Shown here: one piece after another, positions 23,622 through 37,344 of the stretch | Numbering within the stretch: position 1 is the first letter of the stretch | How the letters are laid out: each line of letters begins with the position of its first letter | Origin: Heterobilharzia americana | Taxonomy: Eukaryota > Platyhelminthes > Trematoda > Strigeidida > Schistosomatidae | Direction of reading: 5' to 3' | Length of the DNA: 64,000 nucleotides | Assembly: GCA_944470555.2 (NCBI GenBank) | Contig: OX104134.1 | Location: forward strand, 111,594,701 to 111,658,700 | Program-made: the position numbers and the translations under genes | Notes under the pieces: generated by a model | The model's database searches: none | What the model was told of the DNA's origin: nothing | Seen by the model: only the letters and a program-made list of their open reading frames with translations

Positions 23622-26600
23622 AGTCAGGATTACTACGTTGTTTCCCGAGAAAAATCAGTGGGAAGTTTTATCACCACTGAAATGTCAAGTCATTCCTATA
23701 ATTGATCACAGTTATATCATAAATAGGACAAGTACTTATTCTCTTTTATGCTCGGTGGATTGCATAGTAACTACAGAGACATTTATGTGCAAAACGAAGT
23801 GATCACTAACTTGTCATCCACAACCAGTTTTGTCGAATGACTGAAACCCTGATTAGTTATCAATAAGACATCAACTTAGCGAAATATTTATCTCGTCTCC
23901 ATTGCAGAGAACAGGTCGAATTTCGAAAACTATTAGGACAGTTTTCAAAAAGACAATATTTTTCTATATGAAATAAGTTTACCTTGAACATATGAGCAGG
24001 CTTCAACTTAGACGTTATAAAACACCAATACTTTCCTGAACAAGTAACTTATCTTCATACTAATGGTCTCAAGATCGGGATAGATTTCACTAGTTATCCT
24101 CGAGAAAGCGTTCTTTTAATCAAATGCTTAAACTTCATATTTAATTTATTATCTGACTATAGAATACAATGTGCCAAAGATAAATCTCTAAAAGTATTGA
24201 AATTATTTCGGTGAATGAAAATATAAGACTATTTGGCATTCGTAAGTAAGTGGTATCGCATACAGTTTACTACATGCGCTCCAGAAAGTGATGAATTTTA
24301 ACATTGCAAAAAAATCACTGAACATCAATATTAGTCAAAAGCTTCTGATGCACACCTTTAGAACGGCCATTTCTTTAGCTCTGAGTTCAGCCCATAAGAT
24401 GTGTACTTAAATAAATTAAATATATCTCGTATGTTGAGCTGAAAGGGACGATATAACGTAAAGTGGATGACCAATTTGCAAACGTTTAACAAGCTGGACG
24501 TCATCTGTTGATAATTCCTATGGTAAGATAGCTGAATTTAGTTTATCTAAACAACTCATATCTACCAGATGGATTTATATATTTACAGCGTAGATGACCT
24601 TGGCTTCAAGCAGTTGGAACAGTTAAGTCAAATTTTAATATCTCCGATTTGGATAGCAAAATCAATGAATCAGCAGTCTACGACTGCTTATTTTTTTAAG
24701 TCATATACTTCATAAGTTCATGACACTGCAGTGTCACATTAGAGACGCTTTGATTTTTACTGGGTGATTTCCATCGAAAAACCTGTTGATACCACAATTA
24801 AGATACTGGAATATTCAGCTATAAGAAATGTCGCTAAGTATCATGCAGTTCGTAACCAATTAGTGATGAAAATATATTAGTTCAACACCACGGAAGTTTG
24901 CACTGGCTTTATTACCTCACTGCTGTACGCTATGGACGGTAAACAGTTCAAAGTGATGTCAGTACTTTGTAATGCTATGATTTCAAGAAAAATACTGGTT
25001 AAAAGGAAAAATTATTTTGATGTTAAGCCAAACAAATGTGTAAACAGCTCTTTTTCTGCGCATAAGGTTAACGTTGAATGGAAAACAATTCTCTGGGCGT
25101 AATTGCTGCTGCAAAAATTGTTTTTCTAGATGACTACAACAAATATCTCAACTTCCAAATCAGGTTCACGCCTTTAGGAAATCCGAAATGGCTGTTTAGA
25201 CGTTTCTGGCTTCGAGTCCCATATTTCATTACCAGTATTTATTGATGACTACTATCGCACATGACTATTCAATTTCCTGTCAATGTTCCCGAGAATGTGA
25301 TACACCAGGATAGATCTGCTTACTTTCCATATGAATATACTGGTGGTTGTTCAAGGTGCAGGGAGTGCGAAAGCATTTCGATGGATAGGTAAAATGAATT
25401 ACCGTGAGTTCGAGGGATTCAGTTAGTGATAAGAACTATACAATTTTTTAACATTTCGAATTCATATAAAACATAACTTTTATACGTGTACATGTCTGAA
25501 ATCTCAGATAATACAAGAAACATTTGTGGAGTTGTATCAGTTGTATTTCTTAAGGAACATCCTTTCAATCTAATCTGTGATAGACATTGTGACAATGGCC
25601 TGAAAGTTACATATCCCTCATTCAAACATTTGCTAAAAAAGATACTTTAAAAACTTATTTCGTAACTGAACAAAACCTAAAAGTGTACTGACTTATCACT
25701 TTTGATAATTCATTAGCTACTTACGAACACCTATATTTTATTTTTGCTTTTATTTGATAAAGGTCATTTCGTGTGTAAGCATATTTGTCCTGTCAACAGT
25801 TGCACAGAATTAAGGTAATTATCTTTCATTCGAAATTATATTTTAAACACATTTAACATTCATATTAAATGCTGACTGAATTGGAGCTATCAGTAGAACG
25901 AAATAATTTCTGGTCTCTGTAACATCTCCATAAACAATGCTTTAAGTTATTGTTGAAATGACAGATAATGGACTCAATATTCGCACATCTGTGTTTTTTT
26001 TTCGATCTTTATAACATCATGTAGCAAGATAAAATCTGAGACATTCTTTCAAGATCGAACAGAGGTACCCCTTACTTACTGTGAATTGCAAGCTGTAAAG
26101 TCGAGTAGAAGTAATTTCTGTTCACTTTGCAGCAAAGGGTACACCCTATAGTTTTTATGAGTTAGTCTAATATGCGTGATTAGGTGAATCACAAATCCAT
26201 TCCAACTTTGGGGATTTGCAAATAAGCTTCTCGGATTTAAATACCCAATTTTCTGAAATGTCGCAATAAGACAGGCTCATACATTAGCAGTATTATTTAT
26301 TTTATTTTTGTTAAGTATGCACCTCTCAGAATATATATTCCCTCTGAACTGCATTAGAAGCTAATTAAGTGGTTTTGAATGAGAATGAATATTCTTTTTA
26401 ACTGATCTGCCTTTATCAAGTGTAATCATAAGTTATAAAGGTGGAAATATGGTTTCACCAAGTTAACTAATCTCACTGATAGTGTTTGTGATCTACACCA
26501 CTACTTTAGAAATACATCTCAATGCATACTATAGTTTGCGCAACAGCGATCAGCTGTAAAGCGAACAAACTCATTGGCCTCTAATATTAAATTGATGGTG

Positions 26601-27119
26601 GTTATAAAACTTGATTTGTAGTTAGCTAGATACAGACGTCAGAACATCCCATAGCACTTCCTCATACTTTTATGTCAGTGATTAGAGATATCAGATTAAT
26701 TTAGTTAAGTTAGGCAATAACTGACAGTCAGTTATAAACAACAGATTCTCTTAACCTTGATGAACATGCGCCAAAGACTTCTTTTTGTAACAAACTGAAT
26801 GTAATTTCTGTAAAAGTAAAAATGATATTTATACTCAACGAACAGTTTTATGTACTGTCTCAGCAATTTTTATAGTTTCACTGGATTGAAATATATCTAA
26901 AAAACTATAGAAGGCCTGTAATAACAACGAATTTAGGTATAATATATAATAACTTGCAATATAACGATAATTAATTCCAACAGATTTTCACATGGTAACA
27001 GTGTAGTACTAGACCATGTGAAATTCGAGAAGCTGTTTATTTTCTTATGAATGGTGTTTACTTTTTATTCGCTTGTTCTTATTTTTTATGTTTATCTCCA
27101 ACTGAGTTACGCACAATTT

Positions 27120-27121
<2 letters not shown>

Positions 27122-27180
<59 letters not shown>

Positions 27181-27193
27181 AGAGAGAGAGAGG
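27122..27193. repeat. Compound (AT)n-(AG)n microsatellite
   Basis: About 28 AT units run to 27177 and are followed directly by seven to eight AG units. This is the longest simple repeat in the window. Confidence 0.95.
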
Positions 27194-27567
27194 CCGAAAT
27201 TAACTAACCACTTAGCTGTACATGAATTTTCACACCCTTATTCAAAAAATCACTATTAAGTAGGAACACACGCATTTATTTGAGATAACTTTAAAGAGAG
27301 TATAAATATAATAAAGTAGAAACAGCGAGAGAATGGTTGTATTATATATTTGTCTACAAATTGTAATACTGTAATCTCTCTTACGTTTCTGTACCTTACT
27401 TGAAAATTATCATTATTATTATAATGTGCCTAAACCTACAAACAAATAAATGGTTCAGGCTACCACATTTATACAGTAGAATACTGCAAGACTAGTGGTG
27501 CTTAATCAGGCTGCCAACCTAAATTGTCCTGATTATCAAGAAACTTTCGTGAAAACATTTATCTGTA

Positions 27568-27569
<2 letters not shown>

Positions 27570-27599
<30 letters not shown>
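27570..27599. repeat. (AT)n microsatellite
   Basis: About 15 TA units are directly visible. The long Ile-Tyr open frames over this and similar tracts are artefacts. Confidence 0.95.
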
Positions 27600-27601
<2 letters not shown>

Positions 27602-27714
27602 ATTGGTACAAATGTATGTTTGATAAGCAACTCTGAAGTGTTTTTTTTTACTAAAACAAAGGAATGCAGTACATATGTGTGTTTGGTTTTTATTCGAGTA
27701 TACTTTGACGAAGA

Positions 27715-27785
27715 GTGTGGCACTATGGCTCAATAGTTTAGTTAACTGACCATTAAACGGTGGGCTAAACGTTCAAACTCTGCAC
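27715..27785 (+). repeat. Possible tRNA-derived SINE head
   Basis: An A-box-like TGGCTCAATAGTTTAG followed about 40 bp later by a B-box-like ACGTTCAAACTCTGC gives a tRNA-like spacing. No hammerhead or clear 3' tail follows. It resembles the other degenerate tRNA-like heads in the window but may be chance. Confidence 0.35.
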
Positions 27786-27909
27786 CAAATACCAAAGCCG
27801 GATAGTTTTGGTAGCCATCGTCCCGAACATATAACTCATAGCGTGATCCTCCGACATGCACACAGATTTTAGCCTGCATCACAATAAGGCCAATTGCTAT
27901 TGTGGCAAT

Positions 27910-30900
27910 AAGTCATTACATCTGCTTAAGCTGTATCATGACTCTTTTTGTATTTAATTTCAGGATATCATAACATTCGTCATGTGAGCATAAGTGGCCA
28001 TTGGCAAATATAGACTTTGAAAACAACTTAGCTAGTCAGTATAGTGATTGGATTATATCACTTAATTAATCTTAACACTGAAAGCGTCTTTTAATTATTT
28101 ATTCCATTGATATTAAAGTTTCTAGCAACATGCTTTATGAAATCAAAATAATTACCCGTAAAACTGCGCAATACGTAAAGCATGCATTCATCCTAAGAAG
28201 ACTTTTTGATATTCTTCTTGAAATTTCTAACTCCTTTTGAAAGCTGATTTCATTCAGATAATTGCTTAGAATTATTCATTACTGTACATCTTTATAAACT
28301 GTTCTGAGGAAGTTTAACAGTTTATATTTTTGATCAAACTAGGTCCGCTCTGATTACTAAAAACAGTTAGATTGCATGGCTAGTTTGCATTTTCCAAACT
28401 GTCTAATTCGACTTCAACTTTCAAACTCAACTGAAAAACTATGTAAACTGCTTTATCTACCACATTTTGGGCCAGGTTACAAGACTTCCTTCTTACCCTA
28501 TGATATCTCTAAGTTTCAATTTCCACTAAGACAGAATTGAAAGTTTTACTTGCTTTGACATCCGTAATATGTCAAGAAGTAGACACTGGAAATCGTTGTA
28601 TGATTTGATACCTGATTTTAACATACTACAGTTTCATACTGAAACGTTGACAATTTTTTCGGACAGCGTTTTAGCATTAATAGCGGTAGTCATCTGTTGC
28701 TATATTTCACTTGCAAAGCTTGAAGAAGGCAATTCCGATAATAAATACAGACCTATATATACATCAGGAGAACTAAATGGCAACCAAGTTAACTAAGTCA
28801 AATTATGTTATACAGCTAATGGATTTACATGATTATAAGCAATAAATTCTGCTCGAACTGTAATCCAGTTGATAAAACCATATTACTGTTGGCTGTATTA
28901 AATAGACAATCTGATCTGGAATAGCTTTTCAAGGTTGGTTGGTTTCACTGTGGTTTTCATAATGGATTGGTATTAGCCAGATAACTACTGAATAACTTAC
29001 GAACAGTCAGTTGAATCAGTTGCTGGCAAACAGCGTCCAACCAACTAGCATCAAACAAAGTGCTCCATATGGTGAGTCTTATAGCTTGGTGGTCGCACTG
29101 TAAAGTGGTCGACAGAATCTAGCTATGACTTGGGAATAGGCAATACGAAATTGGTTGCTCTCCAGTGACCAATCAAGACAGACTGAATCCGTGTTTCGGA
29201 CACCTAGATCAAAGAAATGCCCCAACTGGTGAAAAAGACATCACACGGTGAATACGACACGAGTATCAAGCACATGCATCATCACAGAAAGAAGACTAAC
29301 CAGGCCTATTCCTCTATATGCAGTGCTTACCAGTTGTTATGAGTAGGACAAAATATTCAATCATGAAGTACCCTTTCGGTGAATTCATTCTCAAAGCTAT
29401 ACAACCGCAGACTTGTACAAACCTTTATGAGTATTTGTGTTGTATTTCATAGATGATTGTGTTTGTCAAATACAGTGACAAGTCGAACAAGGCTTCATCC
29501 TCATCATAAAATATTAGGAAAGCTACGAATATTGAAGATTACTGAAAAAAAAGGTGACAGAAATCGCACTCACAATACGAAGATAGGTAGGCACTTTAAA
29601 TGGCTGAGTACAAACCGTCATCAGGAAATCTATGTTGAATTCTGATAAATCCTCAGCTTTTGATTTGATCGTATAGATTCTAAACACCTGTTGAGAAAAT
29701 TGGATTTTAAGTTGATCAGTTTATTAGTTTAATAGGCAAAATTTGCAAGTGAAACCTATGGTTTTATTGTTACAGAAGAAAAACCTTTTATCGGAACAAA
29801 CTTTTTGAAGGTTAGTATCTGTATTCACCCTTCATTGCTTTCCAACAACTAGAAGTGCTTATGATCATATCTTATCTTTTCTATGCGCTGACATTAGTTT
29901 CTCTGCCCTTGTAGATCCAGGCACAGAGGTAATCGAATGGAATATTTTGCCTTAAATGATTGAGAAACACCATATTCATAACAACAAACAATCGAAGTCA
30001 GTCAGATGTACTGTGTAAACATATCCCTAGGACCAAATGACTTACTTTATAAAAACTACTTCTGCAAATTATATACAAGGTATTAAAGCCTTCGAAAGCT
30101 AACATAGAAAATCTTCTACTGATTACTTTCAACCACTCAAAACTGAATACACATGTTCATTTTATTTTTCTCAATATGAGTTGATTAATATATTGACGAC
30201 AGTATTCTACTAGTCTGAATAATTTATACTTTTCCCCAGTAAAATGCAAAACGTAAAATCGATTTTTCAAAACTGTAGACAAGTAGTTAAGCAAACAGAA
30301 AATCTTCGGTTTCCTTGAAAACCAAATAAAAATGTTATGGTGAAGACAAAAGAACTATCAAAAAACAAACATTTTGAAAAAGGACGATTTTCTTCTGTAA
30401 CGCATAATATTAAAATGTGACAGATCGTAAACTTTGAAGTGAAGTAAACCGCTAGTACTCTAGAAAAAGATGACACTTAAACTTATATTTCACATATTGA
30501 ACAGTAAGTATGACATTTAAGTTCTTAAAATATTTTAGACAAATCTGAAGGTCACCGGCGTATTCGATTTCTCATTATTCATCAAAGTTATTTAAGACGA
30601 TCAAATGAAATATTAATGGTCTAAGTCAAAATGTTTGAAGTCTAAAGTTTTAAACAGCGATTTCTTCCATCTGTCCAAGACTTACTGTAGTATCACCACA
30701 CTAAACTTCGTGAACTATGAGTATCGTAATAAGCAGTTAAATAATCTGCAAATCTATCATTTTAAGCGCAGATCAAATGAAATAATCATATCAAGCAATA
30801 TGTGATTATACAGCCTATGACTTTAAAGACTAATTTCAACTCACCGCAAAGTGAAGGGTAAAAAAATACTGTTTAAACCAGCAGAATGTGCAGTCACACT

Positions 30901-32340
30901 GAAGATCTATAAAAGTTGGTGGATCGTAAAATAAAGAAACTGGAATATACAAGTCAAAGATGAATATCATTCTTGAGCGTTGTATTATTTCAAAAAATGA
31001 TATCACATGTGAGAAATTTTTACAACCTTGCATATCTTACATTCTGTAAGTCAAGAGATGATACTGAAGGTGATCATTTTAAATTAAAGAAAAATCACTT
31101 CTGGTAGATATGGGCTATATGTTGATGAGTATTTATTAAATCTGCAGTAAATGGGTGCTATCTCTATCTTGTTATATTTACTCCTGCTTTCCTTCATCTT
31201 TTTAACTAAAGTAGTATTTTACATTTTGGACACTCCTCAACAAGCTTCCAGATTCTCAGAATGCACAAGCCAAGGACTATTGATATATTTGATTAGAAAA
31301 GATAAATGTACGGTGACGAATTAAGCCTACGTGGTGTAGAGTTGCGATACACCCTTCTCGAAACGAAACCCATGACAGACCCATAAAGATGTTTGAAAGA
31401 TTTCACTGGATTGGTGTTTAAAGGGAAAGTGTATACCTTCACTAGAACAGCAGAATGCGATATCAACATCATTGTAAAGGGTCATCTATACAAGAAACGA
31501 CCTAACAGTTTGTATTTAGATCCTGCGAATGATGTCTGAATTAAAAAATAAGCCAAGTACAACTTTTATGAAAAAAAATGTTGTCGGGAAACAACGAAGG
31601 CCCATAAGTATGTTTTATGCTCCTGTGATTTCAACTTTTAATAATCACTATATTCTCTCTCACATGGCCTGTACACTGGTTTTCGTAAAAAGTTGTTATT
31701 TTATAGTCAGGAGACACATACTCTTTCATGAACATCAGAATTTTCCCAAGAATTCTGAACCCTAGTTAATCTGGATACTTAAGGTTACGTACGGCCAATG
31801 GGCCTCCTATGCTTTTGTCAGAAAAACTTAATCAAAGTAGACATTACATCTAAAAAAATTGAAAACCTGTGTAATATTCATGTGGAAAAATCAGTACTAG
31901 AATTTGTGGAAAAATGTAGGCACCACAGAAAAATGAATCTCCCAGTTGTTTAACTACCATTTTCTTTACTGAGTAAATTTCGTAGCTTGTTTTCATAATT
32001 CAGTCTCTGTTACAAACACTCCATAATAACTGCGATGATAAACTCAGCAAGTCGTATTGTGCATTCTGAAAGAAATAATGGTACAAAGGTCTTACAGATA
32101 TTCCCAAGAATAAAAGGGAAATTGGCATTTTGTAAAAATCATCTCTACCTATACAAAAGAATAAAACAGTAGAGACCTCTCAGACATAGCAATCCTTTTC
32201 TTTAACCATAATAAACCAATGTTAATAAATAAAACTGGCGTATATGCTCAGACTAACTATCAAAGATCTGTTTTTTATGTGCTTAGTACAGGGCTTTAGC
32301 GACACCTCTTATGCCGAAGAGTCCAGTATGAAATAGACAT
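27910..32340. other. AT-rich intergenic DNA, no gene recognised
   Basis: Open frames here are short and lack recognisable domains. A 75-codon frame at 28569-28796 contains a hydrophobic stretch but has no other support. The only repeat seen is the short family at 29035-29180. Confidence 0.5.
29035..29180 (+). repeat. Dispersed repeat shared with 60478-60630
   Basis: Shared blocks are CCAACTAGCATC near the start, a TATAGCTTGGT / CATAGTTTGAT block, and GAAATTGGTTGCTCTCCAGT near the end (GAAATTGGTTACTCTCCAGT at 60602). Order and spacing agree over about 150 bp. The family is unidentified; no coding content was seen. Confidence 0.6.
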
Positions 32341-32344
32341 CTGA

Positions 32345-32570
32345 CTTATGTTGACATATTGAGACATTCTATACAGTAATGATGGATAGTGGCTAGTAGT
32401 AGAATCCAGGATGCCCATTTCGTCCTATTTGGGGCTCGTCAGCTGGATGTACCTGCCTCCCAGTGAGTGACTTTGTTCCCACTGGGATTCGAATTCAACA
32501 CCGATCGCTTCAAACGGCAGAGGGTTATCCACTGGACCACCTATACAAGATAGTCACTCCCTGTGCGACA
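32345..32570 (-). mobile_element. tRNA-derived SINE with hammerhead (Sm-alpha-like)
   Basis: On the - strand: an A-box-like TGGTCCAGTGGATAACCC, a B-box-like GAATTCGAATCCCAG, a short spacer, the hammerhead at 32448-32404, then CTAGCCACTATCCATCATTAC. The layout matches the elements at 12030 and 60045. Its 3' tail pairs with that of the opposite-strand partial copy at 32600-32695. Confidence 0.88.
32404..32448 (-). ncRNA. Hammerhead ribozyme type I, core intact
   Basis: Stem I is ATCCAG/CTGGAT. The core strands read CTGACGA and GAAA. Stem II is GCCC-CAAATA-GGAC with one C-A mismatch. Stem III is a minimal ATG/CAT, and the cleavage triplet is ATC. All invariant core positions are present, so self-cleavage of a - strand transcript is possible, weakened by the stem II mismatch. 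Confidence 0.88.
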
Positions 32571-32599
32571 GGTATAGTTTTTTCTTAGTATTATCGTTT

Positions 32600-32695
32600 G
32601 TATTATACATCCAGCTGACGAGTTCTAAACAGGACGAATTGCGCATCCTGAATTCTCTTTCTAGCCACTATCCATCATTACTTTATAGAATTAAA
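32600..32695 (+). mobile_element. 5'-truncated hammerhead SINE, opposite orientation
   Basis: Only the hammerhead and the CTAGCCACTATCCATCATTAC tail are present; the tRNA-like head is missing. With the element at 32345-32570 it forms inverted arms (about 32345-32450 and 32607-32695) around a 150-bp spacer. Confidence 0.85.
32609..32654 (+). ncRNA. Hammerhead ribozyme type I, one core change
   Basis: Stem I ATCCAG/CTGAAT has one mismatch. The first core strand is intact (CTGACGA). Stem II is GTTC-TAAACA-GGAC. The second core strand reads GAAT instead of GAAA, which removes an invariant base. The cleavage triplet is ATC. Probably inactive or weak. Confidence 0.83.
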
Positions 32696-32699
32696 ACAC

Positions 32700-35600
32700 A
32701 AGCAATATCGGGGTATCCACGCAGAAGCATATATGCCAATAGAGATCTATCAATTCGTTCCAATCAATGATGGTACAATATAAGTAATAATATCAAAAAA
32801 ATATTGAGACACTGTTTAAAATTATTTGAGTTAAGAAACTTCCAGTTTTACTAACCATTTTCTTCTAGACAACTGTAAATAGAAAAGCTTTCCATTTTTT
32901 TAAATATGCTTCGTAGAATTAAGAATGTGGTGGGGTACTTCACATAATTACTCAAAAAACCATGACTCAGACGCAGTTGTTTTAATACGCAAAAGGTTTC
33001 AGGTCATCAAATTACAAGGAATTTTCTAGTATTACATGAAAGATCAGAATTAACCCTGATGTATATACTTAGAGGGCAACTTAAATTCTATACACACTTT
33101 CCACTTAAGTTTCTATGTTTGAGTATAGCTTACTAAACCGGCTGATCTCCTGTTCTAGAAATTACATTTGCTACTAGAAGCAAAACGAAAATCCTGAACT
33201 CTTGTCTGTTTAAACTTAACTGTCCCTACTTTGGGTCCAGACAGGGTCAAAGAAATGTATGGAGTATAGATAACATAAGATTACACTCGTTTTTCGCATT
33301 TCTTACATAAATTTAAATAATGACAGAAAGATCTGGTTCTTTTCGTTTGGAATATACTTCCAATGGAGGGCTTCTTCAAAAACGTGAATCATATTCTTCT
33401 AACTTAGAGGAGTTTGTAAAAGATAATCTCATGAGTGAAATCACTAAAAGTAATAAAAAGATGCCGTTTGAAGATGTCTATCTGTAATATACTGTAAAGT
33501 GTTAACTATGAGAATGAAATTATCCATTTATAGAATGAGTTCAGTTTGTTCAGTTATCATAACCTAGAGAAATTTATTGAAAATATTGAACCTCTGAATG
33601 CAAAGTTCTTTTCGTTTTTAAAACACGTTCACTTCTAATAATTATTTACAAATAAAGTTAAAAAATACAGGCATATACCCTTTAGTTTTGAGTTGAATTC
33701 TTTCAACTTTCTACGTTCAGTTCATCCCCAAACAGGCAATACTCTCCCTTGTATCATGTACCAGTGAGTATTTATTGATGGTGAGCAATAAAAGATGGTG
33801 TGTTGGTTTGGTAATTTATTGAACTAATTAGTGGCTTATTACTCAAGTACTTGCTGATCATAAATTTGGAGGTGCGTGCAAGTGACTTTCGTGTATGCAG
33901 GTTTTCATGTACAATGAATACCTTTAACCGGATCTTTGTCTGCAAGACAAGATTCACATTAGCCCAGTATGCCATAATCCTGGCCCGATGGTCGCCCTCC
34001 ACTAACACTCAAATCCAGCACACATAGCCTAAAATGTTAGCCATATCCATTAGATTATTGATTTAATACAACTACTTCTTGGGCAACGGGTATCAATTTT
34101 TAACCATTGGTAATCGTATTCGCCGTTGTTTACTTTAGTGAACCGAGTTGATAACATTTCGATTGACACAAGGGTGGATTCGACGGTTGCCTTGAGGTAA
34201 GATACTGGTTAATTTAGTCCAGTGTTGTAAACATCACAGAATTATGAGTATCCATAAGTGATGCATGTCATAGCCTTAACTAAATTATGTTCGAGAGACG
34301 CGGTTTGGTAGACAGATATTAATAATACTGGCTGATGACTGAAGGTGAAACAAAAGCCTAGGTTGCTAAGGTATTCAAAAAAACAGCCTCTGGGTTACCA
34401 TCCTGGCGTTCTACCGAGTGAGCTATGAAATCCATATATTGACTGTTTTAACTTAAATTTAAGCGTTGAGGGTTTTCCGTACTGTTATTCCGTGACATTC
34501 CAACGTCTGCACCAAGAAGTCCTATGGCGACCAGGAAAACCTTGGACGACTAATATGAAGTTACAGTCATTGCTGCTTATTCCATCAATACTGATATCTC
34601 AGTATACATAATATATGTTTGGTGGTTATGACATTTTTGTGCCTCCGCTACATATTTATTAATTCCCTTTTTCAAAATCCAACAAAATTTGGGAAAGTTT
34701 AAGCAAAGAAAGTCATTGATCACTTAAATTAAGAATAAACTATCTGAAGTAAAATCCTACATTCAGTTCTGTTACGAGATAAGCAAACAAAGAACATAAT
34801 AGAAATGGAAACAAAATTCTGAAGTAATCACGAGCTTTAAGCAAAACACTGGGCTGCAACATAAGGTCACATTTTAAGTGTATTGTAAGGCAAACTGTGA
34901 AGGGATAAAGTGGTACTAGTGATGAATATATTTTTCAGACAGATTAGGTCAGACGAGATAGTGCATTTAACCCGTCTAAACATGTTGATTTAATTTATGT
35001 TGACAATTTAAAATTTTATGAAGGGATTTACATTCACTTATCTATGAGATTAAGAGGAAATTCTCTCAGTATGACTTTAAGAGCTTCATAAGAATAACCT
35101 GTAAATCAACATCCAGTGGTACATTTTGTATGTTGTCTATCAGTTAAAAGATTTCCAGAGACAATTTCACCTACAAAAGAATTGAATGAAATGAATAAAT
35201 CGTCTGTGACAGATAGTTGCTTCGAAGGCTTCCAAATTTCATGAAGAACGTATAACAATCATGGATAAAGGTTCTTATATCTTACAAATTTCGGATAGCA
35301 CAACACATCAAAAAGGCAATCAGTAATGTGTGCGACATAAGCAGACCTTTTAAATACCAGATAAACCAACAATAGTAAAACTGGACCCAATGTTAAGTAA
35401 TTCTCTTGTCCGATATTGCGTTAGCAAACAACCAATTTGAACTTGTTTACCATGATGAACTGCCGTCAGATGAAGAACCGCTGCAACACAGAACAACTGT
35501 TTCAACCCAGCTTAAGGCACAAACTAGTACACTCTAATGTCGAGCACTTCAACTTTTCATTGGGATTGTACACCACAACTGATCACATAATGCCGTTACT

Positions 35601-36485
35601 TAGGACCAATAGGTGATATAAATAGCATTCTGGTGCTCATCATGTGTCAATCAAAATCATTCATCACTGGATCTTATCATTTCTGGGATCTGCACATGAT
35701 GACAAAATTCTATCTTTTGTTACAAAAAATAAGGCTTGCTTTTCTTCCTGATATGAACCAAATACAAGACAGTGTTGATAGTGTTGAAATCTAACAAAGT
35801 TCAGAATCTTTAAAACTGCACTGTCGAAGATTATTATCTGGCATTTTATTGAGCAACTTTTAGTGAGTAGTATTTTTTAGTACACACTATCTGTTTGCAT
35901 AAACAATGTGTTGGATTATACCTATATATCAGATTCATACAGATACTCCAACCTTAATAAAGGAAGAGACACTACAACTGATTGCAACCATACATGTCGG
36001 TTACTGTAGTCACGCCTAAATAGTTCAAAGGTGAAGGGATATGAACATACTTCAGATGAATAAAATTAACGAAACCATGTTTACCCATATGTATAAAGGA
36101 ATATTCTAAAAAATCTTAATATATTATTAACATCCCGGAGTCACATAAAGTAATTCATCTTGGGCCTGAACGGTGATAATGATATAGGCAATGTCCTCTA
36201 GTTCCCCATACAAAAGTTTCGAATTCAGCTATTGATGCTCAACTTGAAGGCCATTATGATCAGTTATTTCCTTTTGTTCCACCTCCCTCAAATAATCAGA
36301 GTTGGTTGGTAGCTAATCTAGTGAACATTATCCATCAATTAGATAGCTAAGGACCAGGATCTCAATATGACTATGGACAATAAATTATGTCCAAAACTCA
36401 ATGCAGTAAACAATACTGTTACACTATGATCAGTCTAGTATATCAGTTAAAATGGAATCACATTATACACATAATGCACAATTTT
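32700..36485. other. AT-rich intergenic DNA, no gene recognised
   Basis: No coding frame with a recognisable domain. A tRNA-like fragment on the - strand near 34440-34395 (CATAGCTCACTCGGTAGAAC) is too weak to annotate separately. Slightly GC-richer stretches at 33950-34220 and 34300-34540 may be old repeats of unknown family. Confidence 0.45.
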
Positions 36486-36489
36486 TACC

Positions 36490-37340
36490 CTTATATTGAA
36501 GAGGTTATATTCCTTTGATGCCTACCCCTTACTTACCAAAGTGCATCTAATTAAAACCATCAACATTCTTTGTGATCATATAGCTTGTAGTAATTTTCCT
36601 TGTAACAAGCATGTAGAAAGATTAAACACCGTACAAAACAGTATACGCTTAATACGTGAAAATAAAAAAATCGTGTGCCGTTCTTGGATATACTCCTGAG
36701 TCGTAGGAAAGACAGTTCAATAAAGCGATTGATATAAAGGGAACACATTTGAACAGATCACTCTTTAAGTCCCCATAGCTTTTGTAAAACTCAACATAAA
36801 CATGGTTTGATGTTGTGTCTATTAAAAAGGATTCTGTGTATCTGCAAAGAAGATTCAATGGATGATGACACCAAAATATTAACTGAAACGTTAGTAGAAT
36901 AATAGATATCCACTGAAGTTCATGAATCGTTACAAAAATCAGCCAGTGTTGAAATCTAGTCTGTACTGTGTCCCGAAAAAAAGCATTTATATCACCCTAC
37001 CATGAAGGGAGGAATCTTACACCGTAATTCTATAACAAAGACTAAGGTCTGACATTAGCAAAGTTGACGTTCAAGTTGTATTAACAAATGCGTCACATCC
37101 CATTACAATTATCAACTTAAACGTGTGTGCACACATATGCATAGGGAGGACTAATCCAGATATTCACTTGTTCACGGGGGTAAATTTACCAAAATAACTA
37201 CAAAAGCAGCTAGGTTCACAAACATTGACAAGCGCAAGTGGTAGACAACCATCATCGTTCTTTACAAAACATATTATTGATAAAAGTCGCAGGATTGATA
37301 ACAAAACAACCCTTACATTTTGTATAAAAATTGTCAAGGG
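36490..37340 (+). pseudogene. Penelope-like element fragment (RT C-terminal part to GIY-YIG)
   Basis: The frame at 36496-36699 reads YSFDAYPLLTKVHLIKTI, resembling the Penelope-like block after the RT palm ('PLKYKINLIKTL'). Around 37135-37290 the reading YIGRTNP...LPK..LQK..G...TSASGRQPSS parallels the same part of the element at 54290-55390 (YIGRSNHP...ILKWLEK..STGDRQPSS), the start of a GIY-YIG nuclease. Stops and frameshifts interrupt it throughout, and the RT catalytic part is absent. The nuclease of Penelope-like elements cuts target DNA for retrotransposition; this copy is dead. Confidence 0.6.
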
Positions 37341-37344
37341 CGTA

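Larger units (their letters stand above)
22915..27100. other. 3' flank of the BMP gene and AT-rich intergenic DNA
   Basis: No further gene was recognised. The first stretch should be 3' UTR. An AATAAA at 23616-23621 is the first canonical poly(A) signal after the stop; an AATATA-type variant near 23085 is an alternative. A 32-bp (AT)n tract lies at 23530-23561. The remainder shows no coding or repeat signature. Confidence 0.5.

Noticed and set aside
23505..23705. ORF with Ile-Tyr repeats
   Set aside because: Caused by the (AT)n microsatellite; the same applies to 27536-27733 and 54803-55111.
28569..28796. 75-codon ORF with a hydrophobic segment as a small membrane protein gene
   Set aside because: No homologous motif, splice context or codon evidence; expected by chance in 64 kb.
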